A stretch of DNA of 47,600 nt, from NCBI GenBank assembly GCA_019454835.1, contig JACFNP010000024.1:1-47600 (forward strand). The letters run 5' to 3'. The notes beneath the pieces are model-generated. The model had not been told where the DNA came from, searched no databases, and saw only the letters and a list, made by a program, of their open reading frames with translations. The translations under genes and the position numbers were made by a program. Shown one piece after another: positions 35,369 to 44,707 of this stretch (within the stretch, counting starts at the first letter, position 1; each line of letters opens with the position of its first letter). The stretch comes from Rubellimicrobium sp. GTDB lineage: Bacteria > Pseudomonadota > Alphaproteobacteria > Rhodobacterales > Rhodobacteraceae.

Positions 35369-36991
35369 ATGCGTGGTGTCTTTCTCGGAGCGGTCTCGGG
35401 ACTTGCGCTGTCGGCCGTGGTGCTTGGCACCCTGTCGCTGGTGGCGCCCCAGCCCGCCGGAAACCGCCCGCCCGAGGCGCCTGCAACCGAGGCGCCCGCC
35501 CCGGCAGCGGTGATCCCCCCCGATGACGGCGCCACGACCGGGCCGACCCCCGAAGCCGACCCTGCCGCGCCCGAAGCCGGGATGCCGGGCCTCGCGCTGC
35601 CCGAGGACGGCGGCGCGCCCGAGGCCGACACCCTGCCGCCGGCCACGCCCGAGATCGGCGCGGGGGCGGCCCCGCTCGCCGAGCCGGAACCCCCGTCCCC
35701 GGTCGCGGCACCCGAGGCCGCAACCGCCGCCGACCGGCCGGTCACGCTGGCGCCGCAGGGTCCGGCGCCGCAGCAACCCGCACTCGAATCCCCGCCCGAA
35801 GCCGAAGCCGCCATGACCCCGGCCAACCCGCCCGTCGCCGAGGCCCCGGCGATGGACTCGCCCGCAGGCGGTGATGCGACGCCGCAGGCCCTGCCTGCCG
35901 GTGACGACGTGACGCCCGCCCCGGCGCCCTCGCCGCTGGCTGGCACCGACAGCGCGGACGCCGTCGCGCCCGATGCCGACGCAACCGCCCCGCCCGAGGC
36001 CGCGCTCGATCTTGCCGCGCTCGCCGCGCCGGACGAGGGGGCCGCCCCCGCGCTCGGCAGCCCCGCCACCGCCGGGGCACCCGCCGGTGCCGCCGCACCG
36101 CTGGCACCGGCTGCGCCCGAGGATGACGCCCCGGACGTGGCGCCGGACGGCCCGGCACCCGATGCGCCGCGCACGCCGGCCATCGCGTTGCAGGGCGACG
36201 GTACGCCGCGCCTGCCCGGCGGCGACAACGGCGTGGTCATCCGCCGCCCCGGCGCCGACGATGCCGCCGCACCCGGTCTGCCCGAGGCCGCCGACACCGC
36301 CCTGCCGCCGGTCTGGCAGGCCGCCGCCGCATTCGACAATCCCGGCACCCTGCCCGTCGTGGCGCTGGTGCTTCTTGACGACGGCACGCTGGCCGATGCG
36401 CCGCAGGTTGCGGCGGCGCTGCCCTTTCCGGTCACCGTCGCGCTTGATCCGCTGGCCGCTGATGCCGCGATGCGGGCGGACGCCTACCGCGCCGCCGGGG
36501 TGGAAACCGCCGCGCTGGCCCGTTTCCCCGAGGGCGCGACCGCCACGGATGCGGTCGTCGGGCTGGGGGCGACCTTCGCCACGCTGCCCGGCGCGGTGGC
36601 GCTGGTCGATGCGGGCGACGGCGGCACCGATGCCGCGCGCGATCTGGCCGAGGCCGCGCTGGCCTGGCTGGGCACTGCCGGGCGCGGCCTTGCCTGGCTG
36701 CCCGAGGGCGGCGACCCCATCGCCCGGCTGGCTGTCGGCGCCGATGCCCCCGCCCGCGCCATCCTGCGCGATCTCGACGGCGCCGGGCAGGATTCGGGGG
36801 CGATCCGCCGTTTCCTCGACAATGCGCCGATGCGGGCGCGGCAGGACGGCGCGGTGATCCTGCTGGCCCACCTCCGGCCCGAAACGCTGAACGCGCTGAT
36901 GCTCTGGGCCGCGACCGCCCGTGCCGAGACCGTCACGCTCGCGCCGCTGTCGGTGGCGCTGACCGAAGGGCGCAGCCCGCCGGTCGACTGA
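35369..36991 (+). CDS. Divergent polysaccharide deacetylase (YibQ-like)
   Basis: YibQ-like proteins are a distant branch of the NodB-type polysaccharide deacetylases; their role is unclear, probably at the cell envelope. In the 540-residue product residues 5-26 are a membrane segment. Residues about 27-310 are low-complexity Ala/Pro/Glu/Asp-rich. From about 325 the folded domain starts (VVALVLLDDGTLADAPQVAAALPFPVTVALDPLA), running to the end. The canonical start of the domain in relatives is similar (VALVIDD). The ATG at 35369 lies next to AAGG; earlier in-frame starts lack a signal-like sequence. Divergent from trpG. Confidence 0.75.
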   Translation: MRGVFLGAVSGLALSAVVLGTLSLVAPQPAGNRPPEAPATEAPAPAAVIPPDDGATTGPTPEADPAAPEAGMPGLALPEDGGAPEADTLPPATPEIGAGAAPLAEPEPPSPVAAPEAATAADRPVTLAPQGPAPQQPALESPPEAEAAMTPANPPVAEAPAMDSPAGGDATPQALPAGDDVTPAPAPSPLAGTDSADAVAPDADATAPPEAALDLAALAAPDEGAAPALGSPATAGAPAGAAAPLAPAAPEDDAPDVAPDGPAPDAPRTPAIALQGDGTPRLPGGDNGVVIRRPGADDAAAPGLPEAADTALPPVWQAAAAFDNPGTLPVVALVLLDDGTLADAPQVAAALPFPVTVALDPLAADAAMRADAYRAAGVETAALARFPEGATATDAVVGLGATFATLPGAVALVDAGDGGTDAARDLAEAALAWLGTAGRGLAWLPEGGDPIARLAVGADAPARAILRDLDGAGQDSGAIRRFLDNAPMRARQDGAVILLAHLRPETLNALMLWAATARAETVTLAPLSVALTEGRSPPVD

Positions 36992-37071
36992 ATTCGCCAC
37001 GCTTTTGCGGTTCACCCCGCAGGGGCTTTGCGGCATAGGTGGCACGCGCATTCCCAGCCTGCGAGGACGCC

Positions 37072-38361
37072 ATGCACGACATTCGCGCCATCCGCGACAA
37101 CCCCGCCGCCTTCGACGCCGCCCTCGCCCGGCGCGGCATGGCGCCGGTCAGCCCGCGCATCCTCGCCATCGACGAGGAACGCCGCGCGATGATCCTTGCC
37201 GCCGAGCAGGCCACCGCCGAACAGAACCGCACCAGCCGCGAGGCGGGCGCCGCCAGGGCTGCGGGCGACGAGGCCGAATTCAACCGCCTGCGCGAATTGC
37301 TGGCCGACAAGAAGGCCGAGATCGCCCGGCTGAACGATGCCGCCCGTGCCGAGGACCAGCACCTTCTCGACCTGCTGGCCACGATCCCGAACCTGCCGCT
37401 GCCCGATGTTCCCGACGGTGCGAACGAAAACGACAACATTGAAATCCGTCGCTGGGGCACCCCGCGCGAGTTCGCCTTTGAACCCCTCGAACACTACCAG
37501 ATTCCCGCCGCGCGCGGCATGGATTTCGCGCTCGCCGCAAAACTGTCGGGGTCGCGCTTTGCGGTGCTCTCGGGCGCGGTGGCGCGGCTGCACCGGGCGC
37601 TGGCGCAGTTCATGCTTGATCTGCACACCGGCGAACACGGGATGACCGAATCCATCACCCCGGTCCTGGTGCGCCCCGAGGCGATGTATGGCACCGGGCA
37701 GTTGCCGAAATTCGGCGAGGACAGCTACCAGACCACCAACGGCTGGTGGCTGATCCCCACCGCCGAGGTGACGCTGACCAACAGCGTCGCCGGTGAAATG
37801 CTCGACGCTGCCGCGCTGCCGCGCCGGATGGTGGCGCATACGGTCTGCTTCCGCTCCGAGGCCGGATCGGCGGGCCGCGACACGACCGGGATGCTGCGCC
37901 AGCACCAGTTCGAGAAGGTCGAGATGGTCGCCATCACCACCCCCGACCAGTCGGAATCCGAACACGCCCGCATGACCCGCAGCGCCGAGACGGTGCTGGA
38001 ACGGCTGGGCCTGCCCTATCGCACCATGCTGCTCTGCGCGGGCGACATGGGCGCGGGGGCGCGGCGGACCCATGATCTCGAGGTCTGGCTGCCGGGGCAG
38101 AACCGCTATCGTGAAATCTCCTCGGTCTCGACCTGCGGCGACTGGCAGGCGCGGCGCATGAACGCCCGCTTCCGCCCCGAGGGCGGCGGCAAGCCCGAGT
38201 TCGTCCATACGCTGAACGGCTCGGGGCTGGCAGTCGGGCGCACGCTGATCGCGGTGCTGGAAAACGGCCAGGAAGAGGACGGCTCGGTCACCCTGCCCGA
38301 GGCCCTGCGCCCCTGGCTGGGCGGCAAGGGCCGGATCACCGCCGCTGGCGAAATGGCCTGA
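37072..38361 (+). CDS. serS: Serine--tRNA ligase
   Basis: Class II synthetase that charges tRNA-Ser and tRNA-Sec. The 429-residue product has the start [22 protein letters not shown], a long coiled-coil arm that binds the tRNA variable arm (about 35-100) and the core with [39 protein letters not shown] (motif 2) and the C-terminal motif 3 [19 protein letters not shown]. Length is normal. The ATG has GAGGACGCC upstream; an in-frame ATG at 37039 is not supported. Confidence 0.97.
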   Translation: MHDIRAIRDNPAAFDAALARRGMAPVSPRILAIDEERRAMILAAEQATAEQNRTSREAGAARAAGDEAEFNRLRELLADKKAEIARLNDAARAEDQHLLDLLATIPNLPLPDVPDGANENDNIEIRRWGTPREFAFEPLEHYQIPAARGMDFALAAKLSGSRFAVLSGAVARLHRALAQFMLDLHTGEHGMTESITPVLVRPEAMYGTGQLPKFGEDSYQTTNGWWLIPTAEVTLTNSVAGEMLDAAALPRRMVAHTVCFRSEAGSAGRDTTGMLRQHQFEKVEMVAITTPDQSESEHARMTRSAETVLERLGLPYRTMLLCAGDMGAGARRTHDLEVWLPGQNRYREISSVSTCGDWQARRMNARFRPEGGGKPEFVHTLNGSGLAVGRTLIAVLENGQEEDGSVTLPEALRPWLGGKGRITAAGEMA

Positions 38362-38367
38362 GCCGCG

Positions 38368-38420
38368 CCTTCATCCTTGCCGAAATACTCCGCGGGGGCG
38401 CGGGGGCGCGAAGCCCCCGC
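38368..38420 (-). repeat. Family D repeat after serS
   Basis: TTCATCCTTGCCGAAATACTC followed by a GGGGGC...GCCCCC hairpin, the inverse of the element at 11438-11496. It may terminate serS. Confidence 0.7.
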
Positions 38421-38437
38421 CCCGGTCGGGACCGGGG

Positions 38438-38481
38438 TTAGAGCGGGTCGCGTTATCATGGATTCGGCGGACCCGCTCTAA
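38438..38481. terminator. Long inverted repeat between serS and der
   Basis: TTAGAGCGGGTC (38438-38449) and GACCCGCTCTAA (38470-38481) pair over 12 bases around a 20-base loop, followed by CTTGTTGTTTTG. It could act as a terminator between the convergent serS and der genes. Confidence 0.5.
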
Positions 38482-38485
38482 CTTG

Positions 38486-38540
38486 TTGTTTTGTCGCATT
38501 GTCGCGGGCGCCAAATGTTCCATTTGGCTGCGAAATGCTC
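38486..38540 (-). repeat. Family C hairpin repeat, copy 3
   Basis: The inverse of the unit at 14629-14680. Its stem reads GCCAAATG-GAA-CATTTGGC where copies 1 and 2 have GCCGGATG/CATCCGGC: two base pairs changed on both arms. It touches the der stop codon. Confidence 0.75.
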
Positions 38541-40003
38541 TATGCCTTGCCCAGATGCTTGCGCAGCGCCGAAGGCTGCGCCTTCTTCCTGTCCTTGAAC
38601 GGGTTCTTGTCGCCCTGATCACGCAGGGTCAGCCGGATCGGCGTGCCCGGCAGGTCGAACGCCTCGCGCAGGCCGCCGACCAGATAGCGGCGGTAGCTGT
38701 CGGGAAAGGCGTCGGGCTGGCTTGCCATGATGACGAACGCCGGGGGCCGTGTCTTGATTTGCGTCATGTAGCGCAGCTTCAGCCGCCGACCGCCCGGCGC
38801 GGGCGGAGGATGGGCCTCGGTCATGGCCTGCAGCCAGCGGTTCAGCCTGCCGGTGGACACCCGGCGGTTCCACACCGTCCAGGCGGAGAGGATCGCGTCA
38901 TGCAGCCGGTCCAGCCCGCGCCCGGTGAGGCCCGACACGGTCACCAGCGGCGCCCCCTTCAGTTGCGGCAGCAGGCGACCGAAGGCCTCCTGCAACTGGG
39001 CAAGCTTCACCTGCTTGTTGTCTTCGAGATCCCATTTGTTCACCGCGACCACCACGGCGCGGCCCTCGCGTTCGGCAAGGTCGGCAAGGCGCAGGTCCTG
39101 TTGCTCGAACGGAATCCCGGCATCCAGCAGCAGCACGACCACTTCGGCGAAACGCACCGCGCGCAGGCCGTCGCTGACCGACAGCTTTTCGAGCTTTTCC
39201 TGAATCTTCGCGCGCTTGCGCATCCCGGCGGTGTCGAAGATGCGCATTGGCGTGCCCTGCCATTCGGTGCGCACCGAAATCGCGTCGCGGGTGATCCCGG
39301 CCTCGGGGCCGGTCAGCAGGCGTTCCTCGCCGATGATGCGGTTGATGAGCGTCGACTTGCCCGCGTTGGGCCGCCCGATGACCGCGATCTGCAACGGATG
39401 CGTGGCGCTGAGTTCGGGGAGGCTGTCGTCCTCGTCCTCACCGTCCGCGATATCGACATCGGTTTCGGGCGGCGCCTCGGCCTCGGTGCCGCGCCGTTCC
39501 GCGTCCAGGGCCTCGGCGACGGGGGCAAGCCGGTCGTAAAGCTCGTCCAGCCCCTCGCCATGTTCGGCGGACAGGCGCACGGGTTCGCCCAGACCCAGGG
39601 CGAAGGCGTCCAGATAGCCCGCCTCGCCCGCATTGCCCTCGGCCTTGTTGGCGGCAAGGATCACGTTGGCATTCTTGCGCCGCAATATGTCTGCAAAGGT
39701 CCGGTCGGCAGGCGTCACGCCCGCGCGGGCATCGACGAGGAACAGGCAGACATCGGCCATTTCCACCGCACGTTCGGTCAGGCGCCGCATCCGTCCCTGG
39801 AGGCTGTCGTCGGTCGCCTCTTCCAGCCCCGCCGAATCCACCACGGTAAAGCGCAGGTCGCCCAGCCGCCCCGCGCCTTCGCGCAGGTCGCGGGTGACGC
39901 CGGGCTGGTTGTCGACCAGCGCCAGACGCTTGCCCACCAGCCGGTTGAACAGCGTGGACTTGCCGACATTGGGTCGGCCGACGATGGCAAGGGTGAAAGA
40001 CAT
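38540..40003 (-). CDS. der: Ribosome biogenesis GTPase Der (EngA)
   Basis: Tandem GTPase that matures the 50S subunit. The 487-residue product has two G-domains: G1 motifs GRPNVGKST (9-17) and GRPNAGKST (210-218), DSAG and DTAG switch motifs, and NKAE and NKWD. It ends in the KH-like domain ending [22 protein letters not shown]. An acidic linker ([11 protein letters not shown], about 184-194) joins the two. A start at 40003 fits; the longer reading lacks conservation. Last gene of yfgM-bamB-der, the same order as in E. coli. Confidence 0.97.
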   Translation of the reverse strand: MSFTLAIVGRPNVGKSTLFNRLVGKRLALVDNQPGVTRDLREGAGRLGDLRFTVVDSAGLEEATDDSLQGRMRRLTERAVEMADVCLFLVDARAGVTPADRTFADILRRKNANVILAANKAEGNAGEAGYLDAFALGLGEPVRLSAEHGEGLDELYDRLAPVAEALDAERRGTEAEAPPETDVDIADGEDEDDSLPELSATHPLQIAVIGRPNAGKSTLINRIIGEERLLTGPEAGITRDAISVRTEWQGTPMRIFDTAGMRKRAKIQEKLEKLSVSDGLRAVRFAEVVVLLLDAGIPFEQQDLRLADLAEREGRAVVVAVNKWDLEDNKQVKLAQLQEAFGRLLPQLKGAPLVTVSGLTGRGLDRLHDAILSAWTVWNRRVSTGRLNRWLQAMTEAHPPPAPGGRRLKLRYMTQIKTRPPAFVIMASQPDAFPDSYRRYLVGGLREAFDLPGTPIRLTLRDQGDKNPFKDRKKAQPSALRKHLGKA

Positions 40004-40047
40004 GGCGCGCCCCGACTGGTGAGGCCGCCGGATACACGAGATCGCGC

Positions 40048-41364
40048 CTAACGGAAAGCGGCGAGCACGCCGTTCTTCAGCAGGACATAAAGCACCCCGC
40101 CCGCGACCACCGGCGCCGAGGCCGCACCGTCGGGCAGCGCCACCTCGCCCAGCAGCGCGCCGCTGGCCGGATCGAACTGCCGCAGCACCCCGTCGGACGA
40201 GGCCACGATCAGCCGTCCGCCCGCAAGGATCGGGCCGTATTGCACGAAGCGTTCCGACCGCTGGCGATGTTCGGGGCGCGTCCACAGCGGCAGCGCCACC
40301 CGCCAGACCACCTGTCCGTCGCCGGCCTGCAACCGCACGAGTTCGTTCACGTCGTTGACGACGAAGACCGATCCGCCCGCGACCCAGAGGCCGCCGGTCG
40401 AGCCTTCGCCCGCGCTCCAGCGGCGATCACCCGTGGTCGTGTCGATGGCGGCCATGCGCCCGCCTGCGTTGGCCACATAGGCGGTGTTGCCGACCACGAC
40501 CGGCCCGCCCGCGATGTCGGTGGCGCTGATGCCGCCCGACTGGCCGGGGCGCGACCCCGCGACCACCTGCGCCCAGCGCTGCAACCCGCCGTCGGGAAAC
40601 ACGCCGCGCACCTCGCCCGAGGGGAAGGGCACGATGGCCATGCCCGGCGCCATGGCGACCCCCGCCCCACCGGCGGCATAGGTGGACACGGCGGGCGTGC
40701 CGCCCATCTGCCAGCGGATGCGGCCCGTTGCGGTATCCAGCGCCCAGGCGCGCGAGTCGCGGCTGACCACATAGAGCAGGTTGCCCGAAATCGTCGGCGC
40801 GGCGCCTGCGGGCGCGTTCACGTCCTGCACCCAGCGTTCGGCGCCGGTTGCCGCATCCAGCGCATGGATGCGCCCGTAACCCGTGGTGACGTAGAGCACG
40901 CGGCCATCGCTTGCCAGCCCGCCGCCCGAGGCATCCTCGCGCCGCGCGTTTGGCGGGGTGAGATCGACCTGCCACAGCAGCGCGCCGGTCGGCGCCAGCG
41001 CCGAGACGATCGCCCGCGCGTCCATGGCAAAGACGCGGCCACCCGCGACCACGGGTTCGGCGGTGATGCGAGCACGGCGGCTGTCGCCCTCGCCGATGGC
41101 GGTGAAGAACACCGGCTGCAAGGCCGGGCCAAGCGCCGGATGCGCAAGCTGATGCGCGGCATTGCCGCCGCGCTGGGTCCAGTCGGCGTTCACGCTGGCG
41201 GCGGGCAGCGGCACCGGCGCCGCACGGTTCGCCTGCGCGGCCGTGGCGCTGGCAAGGCCGTCGCGCAGCGGCAGGCGCTGGCCGGGCAGCGGCGGGTTGC
41301 GGTCGCCGCAGGCCACGAGCAGCGATACCGTGGCAAGGACCGCAAGCGCGAGACGCAGGCTCAC
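40048..41364 (-). CDS. bamB: BamB-like beta-propeller lipoprotein
   Basis: BamB is a lipoprotein of the BAM complex that inserts beta-barrel proteins in the outer membrane. The 438-residue product has a lipoprotein signal (VSLLVAC, Cys19) and repeated PQQ-like propeller blades such as [28 protein letters not shown] and [14 protein letters not shown]. Starts with GTG at 41364, overlapping the yfgM stop by GTGA. Position between yfgM and der supports the name. Confidence 0.88.
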   Translation of the reverse strand: MSLRLALAVLATVSLLVACGDRNPPLPGQRLPLRDGLASATAAQANRAAPVPLPAASVNADWTQRGGNAAHQLAHPALGPALQPVFFTAIGEGDSRRARITAEPVVAGGRVFAMDARAIVSALAPTGALLWQVDLTPPNARREDASGGGLASDGRVLYVTTGYGRIHALDAATGAERWVQDVNAPAGAAPTISGNLLYVVSRDSRAWALDTATGRIRWQMGGTPAVSTYAAGGAGVAMAPGMAIVPFPSGEVRGVFPDGGLQRWAQVVAGSRPGQSGGISATDIAGGPVVVGNTAYVANAGGRMAAIDTTTGDRRWSAGEGSTGGLWVAGGSVFVVNDVNELVRLQAGDGQVVWRVALPLWTRPEHRQRSERFVQYGPILAGGRLIVASSDGVLRQFDPASGALLGEVALPDGAASAPVVAGGVLYVLLKNGVLAAFR

Positions 41365-42017
41365 GACCCGTCTCCGCCGGAAGTCGCGTCATCGCCCAGC
41401 GCGGTGCGCAGGGCGGCGGCGCGGTTGCGCAGGCTGGACGAGGTCGCCGCATCGGCGAGCAGCGCATCCAGCGTCGCCCGCGCGCCCGCAAGATCGCCCG
41501 CCTCGATCCGCGCGAGGGCGATCTGTTCCTCGGCGAGCGGCGCGAAGGTCGCGCCGGGAATGGCCAGCGGTTGCAGGGCGGTGATCCGGTCCTCGGGCGG
41601 GGTGATGCCGGTTTGCAGCATCACGGCGCGCAGCGCGGCAAGATCGCGGTAGACGCCCGGCTGCCGGGTATCGGCCGCAAGCGCCTGCAAGGTGGCGATG
41701 GCCGCATCGCGGTCGCCCGCCAGCATGTCCTGCCCGGCGATCAGCAGCAGCGGCAGCGGCCCGCCGACGCCGCTTGCCGCAAGGGCGGTCGCCCGCTCGG
41801 CGGGATCATCGGCCTCGAGCGCATCGAGCAGCGCATCGCCCGCGCGGGCGGCGGCGGCGGCATGGCGGACCTTCTGCCATTCGAGGAAGGCGGCGGTGCC
41901 GACGACCGCCACCACGATCAGGATGCCCAGCCAGGCCCAGCGCCGGAAAAAGGCATAGAGCCGGTCGCGGCGGACCTCTTCGGTCACCTCGTCGATGAAG
42001 CTGTCGGTGTTGCTCAT
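41361..42017 (-). CDS. YfgM-like tetratricopeptide membrane protein
   Basis: In E. coli YfgM is an inner-membrane protein with a periplasmic TPR domain that works with PpiD at the Sec translocon. The 218-residue product has an N-terminal cytosolic stretch (SFIDEVTEEVRRDRLYAFFRRW), one membrane segment (about 30-48, WLGILIVVAVVGTAAFLEW) and helical repeats rich in Ala. The ATG at 42017 has GGGAGG upstream. First gene of the yfgM-bamB-der group. Confidence 0.85.
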   Translation of the reverse strand: MSNTDSFIDEVTEEVRRDRLYAFFRRWAWLGILIVVAVVGTAAFLEWQKVRHAAAAARAGDALLDALEADDPAERATALAASGVGGPLPLLLIAGQDMLAGDRDAAIATLQALAADTRQPGVYRDLAALRAVMLQTGITPPEDRITALQPLAIPGATFAPLAEEQIALARIEAGDLAGARATLDALLADAATSSSLRNRAAALRTALGDDATSGGDGS

Positions 42018-42129
42018 CGGCCTCCCCACGCGGGCCACGCCTGACCCGCGCCTTTCCTATCGCGGAACACCGCCCGCTGCCAAGCCCCGGCTTCTCGTTG
42101 GGGGGTGATGGGGTGAGCGGCCCGAGGAA

Positions 42130-42275
42130 TTCCCCCTTCGGTCGTGCGCAGCACGACCGGCGCCCGCCCCGCCCCCCAGGGCGGGCGCATCCGCGCCCAC
42201 CCCCGGTGCGGGCGCCGGTCATGCTGCCCCAACGTTGCAACACGCGGTTTGCCGCGCCGGGCATATGCGATTGCC
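42130..42275 (-). repeat. Family B palindromic repeat, copy 2
   Basis: The inverse of 27996-28150 over nearly its whole length, with CACGACCGGCGCCCGC and GCGGGCGCCGGTCATG arms. It ends with GGCATATGCGATTGCCCC, also found as a fragment at 19229-19246. Confidence 0.8.
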
Positions 42276-42348
42276 CCCACCCGCTCGCGCAGGGCAATCG
42301 GGCGAACTGCCCTGCGCGGATTGGCACAGCACCGCCGCCCGCACATCC

Positions 42349-42438
42349 CGTCATTGCGAACGAAGTGAAGCAATCCATTCCGGGTGCAACCCCCGGCCCC
42401 GTGGATTGCCACGTCGCCTGCGGCTCCTCGCAATGACG
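42349..42438 (-). repeat. Family A palindromic repeat, copy 13
   Basis: Subtype with GAACGAAGTGAAGCAATCCATT on the left and a CCGGGTGCAACCCCCGG loop instead of the usual GAGCGG loop. First of four tandem copies in the same orientation; 9 bases to the next. Confidence 0.88.
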
Positions 42439-42447
42439 GGGAGTGAT

Positions 42448-42537
42448 CGTCACCCGCGAGGCGCAGCCGAAGCAACCCCGACCGCTCGCGCAAAACATCG
42501 GGGTTGCTTTGTCGGCTGCGCCTCCTCGCGGGTGACG
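42448..42537 (-). repeat. Family A palindromic repeat, copy 14 (altered ends)
   Basis: The outer ends read CGTCACCCGCGAG and CTCGCGGGTGACG instead of CGTCATTGCGAG and CTCGCAATGACG: both ends are changed in a complementary way. The inner part is the common type. Confidence 0.9.
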
Positions 42538-42546
42538 GCGGTTTCT

Positions 42547-42636
42547 CGTCATTGCGAACGAAGTGAAGCAACCCATACCGGGTGCAACCCCCGGCCCCGT
42601 GGATTGCCGCGTCGCCTGCGGCTCCTCGCAATGACG
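42547..42636 (-). repeat. Family A palindromic repeat, copy 15
   Basis: Nearly identical to copy 13 (same GAACGAAGTGAAGCAA arm and loop) with a few changes, such as ACCCATACC for ATCCATTCC. Confidence 0.88.
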
Positions 42637-42645
42637 GGGAGTGAT

Positions 42646-42733
42646 CGTCATTGCGAGGCGAAGCCGAAGTAACCTCGACCGCTCACACACAACATCGGGG
42701 TTGCTTCGTCGGCTTTGCCTCCTCGCAATGACG
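42646..42733 (-). repeat. Family A palindromic repeat, copy 16
   Basis: Common type, loop GACCGCTCACACACAACATC. Its inner left stem GAAGTAACCTCGA no longer matches the right arm TCGGGGTTGCTTC perfectly. The last of the four tandem copies. Confidence 0.88.
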
Positions 42734-42783
42734 GGAGATGCCGCGCGCCCCGTTACCCGGCTTCGCAATGCGGGGCAGCGGCC

Positions 42784-44625
42784 TCAGGCCGCCTCGCTTT
42801 CCTTCTCTGCCTCTTCCGCCGCCTGCCGCGCCCAGAGGCCCGCATAGCGGCCGCCCAGCGCCAGCAGTTCGTCGTGGCGGCCCTGCTCGACGATCCGCCC
42901 GCCATCGAGCACGCAGATCAGGTCGGCGCCCGCCACCGTCGACAGCCGGTGCGCGATCATGATGACGCTGCGGCCATGGCCCATCGCATCGAGCTCGGCC
43001 TGGATCTCGCGCTCGGTGGCGGTGTCCAGCGCCGAGGTCGCCTCGTCCAGAATCAGGATCGGCGGGTTCTTCAGCAGCGTGCGCGCGATGCCGACCCGCT
43101 GCTTTTCGCCGCCCGACAGCTTCAGCCCGCGCTCGCCGACCTGGGTCGCGTAGCCGTTCGGCAGGCCCATGACGAAGTCGTGGACATGCGCGGCCCGCGC
43201 GGCGGATTCGACCTCGGCATCGGTGGCGTCGTCGCGTCCGTAGGCGATGTTGTAGCGGATGGTATCGTTGAACAGCACCGTGTCCTGCGGCACGACGCCG
43301 ATGGCCGCATGGAGCGAGGTCTGCGTCACGGCGCGCACGTCCTGCCCGTCGATGCGGATCGCGCCCGCCTGCACGTCGTAGAAGCGGAACAGCAGCCGCC
43401 CGATGGTGGACTTGCCCGCCCCCGACGGACCGACGAAGGCGACGGTCTGGCCGGGCAGCACGGTGACCGAGAAATCCCGCAGGATCGGGCGGTCGGGGTC
43501 ATAGGCGAAATCGACGTGATCGAAGACCACCTCGCCGCGCGACACCTGAAGCGCCGGGCCGCCGGGCGGGTCGGTCACTTCGGGCGGCTGCTCCAGAAGG
43601 TCGAACATCTCGGCCATGTCGACCAGCGCCTGCCGGATGTCGCGGTACATCGAGCCGAGGAAGTTCAGCGGCTGGGTGATCTGGATCATGTAGGCATTCA
43701 CCATGACGAAATCGCCCACGGTCAGCGTGCCCTTCTCGACCCCCAGCGCCGCCATCACCATGACCGCGACCAGCGCCGCCGAAATGATCGCCGACTGGCC
43801 CAGGTTCAGGGCCGCGAGGCTGGTGTTGGTGCGGTTGGCCGCGACCTCGTATCCGGCCATGGCAGCATCGTAGCGCGCGGCCTCGCGGTCTTCGGCGTTG
43901 AAATATTTCACCGTCTCGAAGTTCAGCATCGAGTCGACGGCCTTCTGGTTGGCCTCGGTGTCGCGGTCGTTCATCTCGCGGCGGATGGCGACGCGCCATT
44001 CGGTGAGGATGAAGGTAAAGACGATGTAGACCGCCACCGTCACGGCCACGACCAGCATGTAGCTGACATCGAGCAGCCACCACAGCATCGCCGCCGTCAG
44101 CAGCAGTTCGAGGATCAGCGGCCCGACGCTGAACAGCAGCACCCGCAGCAGGAAATCGACGCCCTTGACCCCGCGTTCGATGACCCGCGACAGGCCGCCG
44201 GTCTTGCGGGTGATGTGATAGCGCAGCGACAGGCGGTGGATGTGGCGGAAGGTCTGGAGCGCGATCTTGCGCAGCGCCCGCTGGCCGACGCTGGAGAACA
44301 CCGCATCGCGCGCCTGCGCGAAGGCGACGTTCAGCAGCCGCGCCGCGCCGTAGGCCACCGTCAGCCCGACCGCGCCCAGCATCAGCATCCGCGCCCCGCT
44401 GTCCACGGTTCCGCCCAGCGCATCGACCGCCCAGCCGAAGATCACCGGCGTCACGATGGCGACGGCCTTGCTCAGCGCGAGAAAGACCAGCGCGGCGATG
44501 ACGCGCAGCTTCACGCCGGTCTCGCCCTTCGGCCACAGGAACGGCGCCACCGCCCGCAGCGTGTCGCGGCCACGGCCTTCGATATGGGCAGGAACGGAAG
44601 AATCGGCGGCAGCAGGGCGGCGCAT
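42784..44625 (-). CDS. ABC exporter, Atm1/HMT1 type (half transporter)
   Basis: Half-transporters of this type form homodimers and export glutathione- or metal-linked compounds. The 613-residue product has six membrane segments (about 40-335) with the VKYFNAEDREAARYD stretch typical of Atm1-like proteins. The nucleotide-binding domain has Walker A GPSGAGKST (399-407), Q-loop Gln447, signature LSGGE (503-507), Walker B ILILDE (523-528) and H-loop His559. The N-terminus (about 30 residues) is cytosolic. Start at 44625 rather than the less supported 44661. Metal or glutathione-conjugate export is inferred from the subfamily. Confidence 0.9.
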   Translation of the reverse strand: MRRPAAADSSVPAHIEGRGRDTLRAVAPFLWPKGETGVKLRVIAALVFLALSKAVAIVTPVIFGWAVDALGGTVDSGARMLMLGAVGLTVAYGAARLLNVAFAQARDAVFSSVGQRALRKIALQTFRHIHRLSLRYHITRKTGGLSRVIERGVKGVDFLLRVLLFSVGPLILELLLTAAMLWWLLDVSYMLVVAVTVAVYIVFTFILTEWRVAIRREMNDRDTEANQKAVDSMLNFETVKYFNAEDREAARYDAAMAGYEVAANRTNTSLAALNLGQSAIISAALVAVMVMAALGVEKGTLTVGDFVMVNAYMIQITQPLNFLGSMYRDIRQALVDMAEMFDLLEQPPEVTDPPGGPALQVSRGEVVFDHVDFAYDPDRPILRDFSVTVLPGQTVAFVGPSGAGKSTIGRLLFRFYDVQAGAIRIDGQDVRAVTQTSLHAAIGVVPQDTVLFNDTIRYNIAYGRDDATDAEVESAARAAHVHDFVMGLPNGYATQVGERGLKLSGGEKQRVGIARTLLKNPPILILDEATSALDTATEREIQAELDAMGHGRSVIMIAHRLSTVAGADLICVLDGGRIVEQGRHDELLALGGRYAGLWARQAAEEAEKESEAA

Positions 44626-44707
44626 GGGCAGGTCCGGATCAGGTGATGCAGCGCCCCACATAGGCAGCCGGGGCGTGATTTGCCAGAGTGCGGCGGGACT
44701 TGCCGGG

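Larger units (their letters stand above)
42018..42783. other. Repeat-rich intergenic block (766 bp)
   Basis: No gene is seen; short open frames here are repeat translations. From the left: the yfgM leader, family B copy 2 (42130-42275), an outer box GCAGGGCAATCGGGCGAAC (42289-42307), then four tandem family A copies (42349-42733) and 50 bases of unassigned sequence up to the stop of the ABC exporter. Confidence 0.8.

Noticed and set aside
35308..36435. Ser/Ala/Gly-rich open frame antisense to the deacetylase gene
   Set aside because: Mirrors the low-complexity linker of the real gene; no ribosome site or motif.
42235..42672. Open frame of 145 residues across the repeat cluster
   Set aside because: It is a translation of family A repeats (residue strings like RRLRLLAMT recur in many frames and places), has no ribosome site, and shares no family.
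42349..42733. CRISPR-like array of regularly spaced repeats
   Set aside because: The repeated unit is about 90 bp, strongly palindromic, and the spacers are only 9 nt and partly identical. No cas genes are near.
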